Of a DNA stretch of 64,000 nucleotides, positions 61,805-64,000 are shown in pieces. The notes beneath the pieces were generated by a model that worked only from the letters and a program-made list of their open reading frames with translations, made no database searches and was not told the DNA's origin. The DNA lies in the NCBI RefSeq assembly GCF_037042905.1, contig NC_087262.1, positions 23,163,501 to 23,227,500 on the forward strand, read 5' to 3'. Source of the DNA: Lytechinus pictus (taxonomy: Eukaryota > Echinodermata > Echinoidea > Temnopleuroida > Toxopneustidae). The position numbers and the translations under genes are program-made. How positions within the stretch are numbered: position 1 is the stretch's first letter; the number at the start of each line of letters is the position of its first letter.

Positions 61805-64000
61805 CTGTGAATACAAGGAAAAAATTGCGAAAAAAAATATTCAGTTGAAATGACTGCGTGCAGATAGTGTACGCTGGTCGGTTTATTTAGAGACCATACC
61901 GTGAATAAATGGCCAAAAATATGTATCTACAATTATTCATGCTCGAAACAGCACAATAAATTCATCTTACTGACCCTATTCTGTTCCGCCAAAAGGAGTT
62001 CATAAGAACCCTTGCGTTATTTTAGTTGATTTGCTTTTAATCAACGGCTGTTCACTAAACCTAAACTATTCGCCTTGAAAGTCAATCACAACTCGTCTTT
62101 TAGTGTCCATTGTATTTTTCGGTTCTATTATTGTTTCGTTTTAATGTTTTCTTCATTCATTCCATTTTGCTCCGATGAGTGCATATATCGAAAAGCTCCA
62201 TTATGTCCGTTTAAAAGCTATTTTTTGATTATTTTTTTATTTCAGGGAATCGATTGAGATGGTTCATTCAAGTTGAATGAAGTCATAACAAATAAATGTC
62301 TTAGAATGGGTTACAAAGATCGAATTGATGTAAGTGCAATACATGATTTGTATACACCTTGGCCTACAGCGTGATTCGTTAAACTATCTTTATTTTGAAT
62401 ATAGCTGTGTTATAATAGCGATTTTTTGTCTGAGGATACAGAAAGTTGCCATCATAACCCCCGCTTCAGCTGGAGATACCACTTTTTTTAAACGGCGCTC
62501 AATGCATTGAATGAATAAACTGTGCCAGGTATCCATTCATCTCACCTGGGTCGAGTGCAGCATAGTGTGGATAAATTTCTTGCTGAAAGAAAACACGCCA
62601 TTGCTAGGATTCGAACCAACGACCCTCTGTTAGAATGTCGATACTCATAACCACAAGCCCACGACGCACCAACATTACAAAGAACGTTAGGGCGGGGACT
62701 GGATCAAGACAGATATGCTCCAAAATACATATTCATCCAATTTATTAAATGATTTGTCTACATTTACTTGTAATGATTTTTACAAATTGTGGATTCTGAA
62801 TTAATTTCAAAGTGAAATGAATACATTCACGTTATTTCGTACACATTGTTCTTTGCCCATCCACCTCCCTATACCGTATATCTCTTTTTTTTTTTAAATC
62901 AATAATATCCAGTTTTATTCGTTAGCACCTTTCTTGTTTTCAACCATGTCAACATCCTTTTGTAACTTTTTTACTATCATTCTACCTTTTGATGAAATTA
63001 TTCTAAATACTTTTAGGAGCCTTTCTACCCTTAAAGGTTAAAACATGCCAGTTGCTTTGTTCTGGTTGATTTGATCGTGATTTTGAAGCTGATCCAAAAC
63101 GCTCGTGTTTTAAGGTCATTAACACACCGTGAATTTGCCTCCAAACCAATGTAACCTATCTCAAAGACCGAGTTTATTTTCTTACTTTGCATCGTCGGTT
63201 TCTAATAATGGTAAAATGCACCCTTATGTAACATATAACACGTATTAATACATGATTTATCTATCGGGGCGTTACTAGAAAATGACGTTCCATTCCAAAT
63301 CGAGCGTTGATCCCCATGCAAATTAATTTAGGGCCTATATATTCATTTAACTTACGTACATTTACAGATAGAGCAGGAGTGGGGGGTGTTAGGGGCCATT
63401 ACCCCCAAAAGTTTCATGACCCCCCAAAAAAAACAAAAAAAGGAGGATAACAAGAGAGAAAAAGAGAGCAAAAATTGGGAAATATGAAACTTTCTGAATG
63501 GTATGTCAAAATTTATCATAAGATTGGAATTTAGTACTAACATTTAAAATGTCAAGTTTTTCTCACTCGCAAGTCGCAACTCTTTATTTTTCCCGCTTCA
63601 CCAAGTCTGGACCCTCAAATTTTTTCGCTCATTTAATACGCTACGGAGTCATGTGAAGAAACGGAAACTTGTAGTTGATTTAATTTTCTTGTTACGTCCC
63701 ATTTACACTTATTTTTGGACGTACATGTAACCTTGATCAAGGAGTTTAAAACAGTTTGAAGCTCCTTGGCTTGATGTACAGAACCTAAGGTTCGTGTAAC
63801 GCCCAATCAAGTATTTTTAATTGGTCATTGGAATCGAGAAAACCTTGACACAATACTCACACACTTTCCACTCCTTGGGGAGCATTCATCAATACCGTAA
63901 TAAAAATCAAAACATGACTGTATTCAGAAACTGAAACAAAAGTCTGATCAGCAGGCTATGACGTGGTGTAACATACATTGGCTTCGTCCTATGAATTCGA
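61805..64000. other. Upstream RhoGAP intron or 5' region, no exon recognised
   Basis: Apart from the SINE below I see no phase-compatible PH exon. Positions 63670-63800 contain CCTTGATCAAGG and other inverted motifs of an unclassified repeat. Confidence 0.45.
62455..62670 (-). mobile_element. tRNA-derived SINE, minus strand
   Basis: Reading the minus strand from 62670: GGTGCGTCGTGGGCTTGTGG (A-box region), then TTGGTTCGAATCC (B box), then CAGCAAGAAATTTATCC and CGACCCAGGTGAGATGAATG, which align with the body of the SINE at 19704 (GGCAAGGCATTTATC, CCACCCAGGTGTAGTGAATG). Confidence 0.78.

Noticed and set aside
62546-62582. A 37-nt minus-strand micro-exon (QEIYPHYAALDPG) with good acceptor TTTCTTTCAG and donor G|GTGAGA, phase-compatible with the RhoGAP PH exon
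   Set aside because: The whole segment aligns with the body of the SINE family (GCAAG-ATTTATC ... ACCCAGGTG-ATGAATG) directly downstream of a tRNA-like head, so the splice-like signals are part of the SINE.

Overview
The window is eukaryotic, AT-rich, intron-rich DNA. Long introns with GT/AG borders, abundant short inverted-repeat transposons (MITEs), tRNA-derived SINEs and many TACATGTA palindromes point to a marine deuterostome invertebrate. A sea urchin or another echinoderm is my best inference; no species can be proved from the sequence alone. Two protein-coding genes are readable and they are convergent (tail to tail). On the + strand, ten coding exons from 19416 to 32325 give a complete c-Jun N-terminal kinase (JNK/MAPK8-10 type, 459 aa) with every kinase motif and the TPY activation loop. 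On the - strand, four exons from 61804 down to 49626 give the C-terminal 584 aa of a PH-RhoGAP-coiled-coil protein of the ARHGAP22/24/25 (FilGAP) type; its 5' end lies beyond position 64000 or was not recognised. Exon phases agree at every junction in both genes. Layout: 1-19391 is upstream of the first recognised JNK exon and holds MITEs, dispersed repeats and one perfect CRE/ATF octamer but no recognisable gene. 19392-32325 is JNK, with introns carrying a SINE, a minisatellite, a foldback repeat, a LINE remnant and several MITEs. 32326-38140 is JNK 3' flank with repeats. 38145-39797 is a cluster of three tRNA-like genes with an unusual anticodon and body combination. 39900-49600 is repeat-dense: palindromes, a large ATC microsatellite, and two nested hAT-like elements with intact 8-bp target duplications. 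49626-61804 is the RhoGAP gene. 61805-64000 is upstream of it and holds a SINE. Possible links between the genes: JNK is a stress kinase that phosphorylates Jun/ATF factors, and the RhoGAP switches off Rac/Rho-type GTPases at the membrane and actin cytoskeleton. Rac signals to JNK in other animals, but nothing here shows that the two loci are co-regulated. The most interesting points are: (1) the last JNK exon has tandem acceptors 7 nt apart that open two different C-terminal reading frames; (2) the JNK exon for the DERDHGLEEW segment has a nearby duplicate with an open frame and a good donor but no acceptor AG at the matching place; (3) a nested pair of hAT-like elements, the inner one built of ~113-bp repeats; (4) three Cys-like tRNA bodies with TAT, TAA and CAA anticodons; (5) a palindromic repeat family made of short TTGGTCTAAT-like units.
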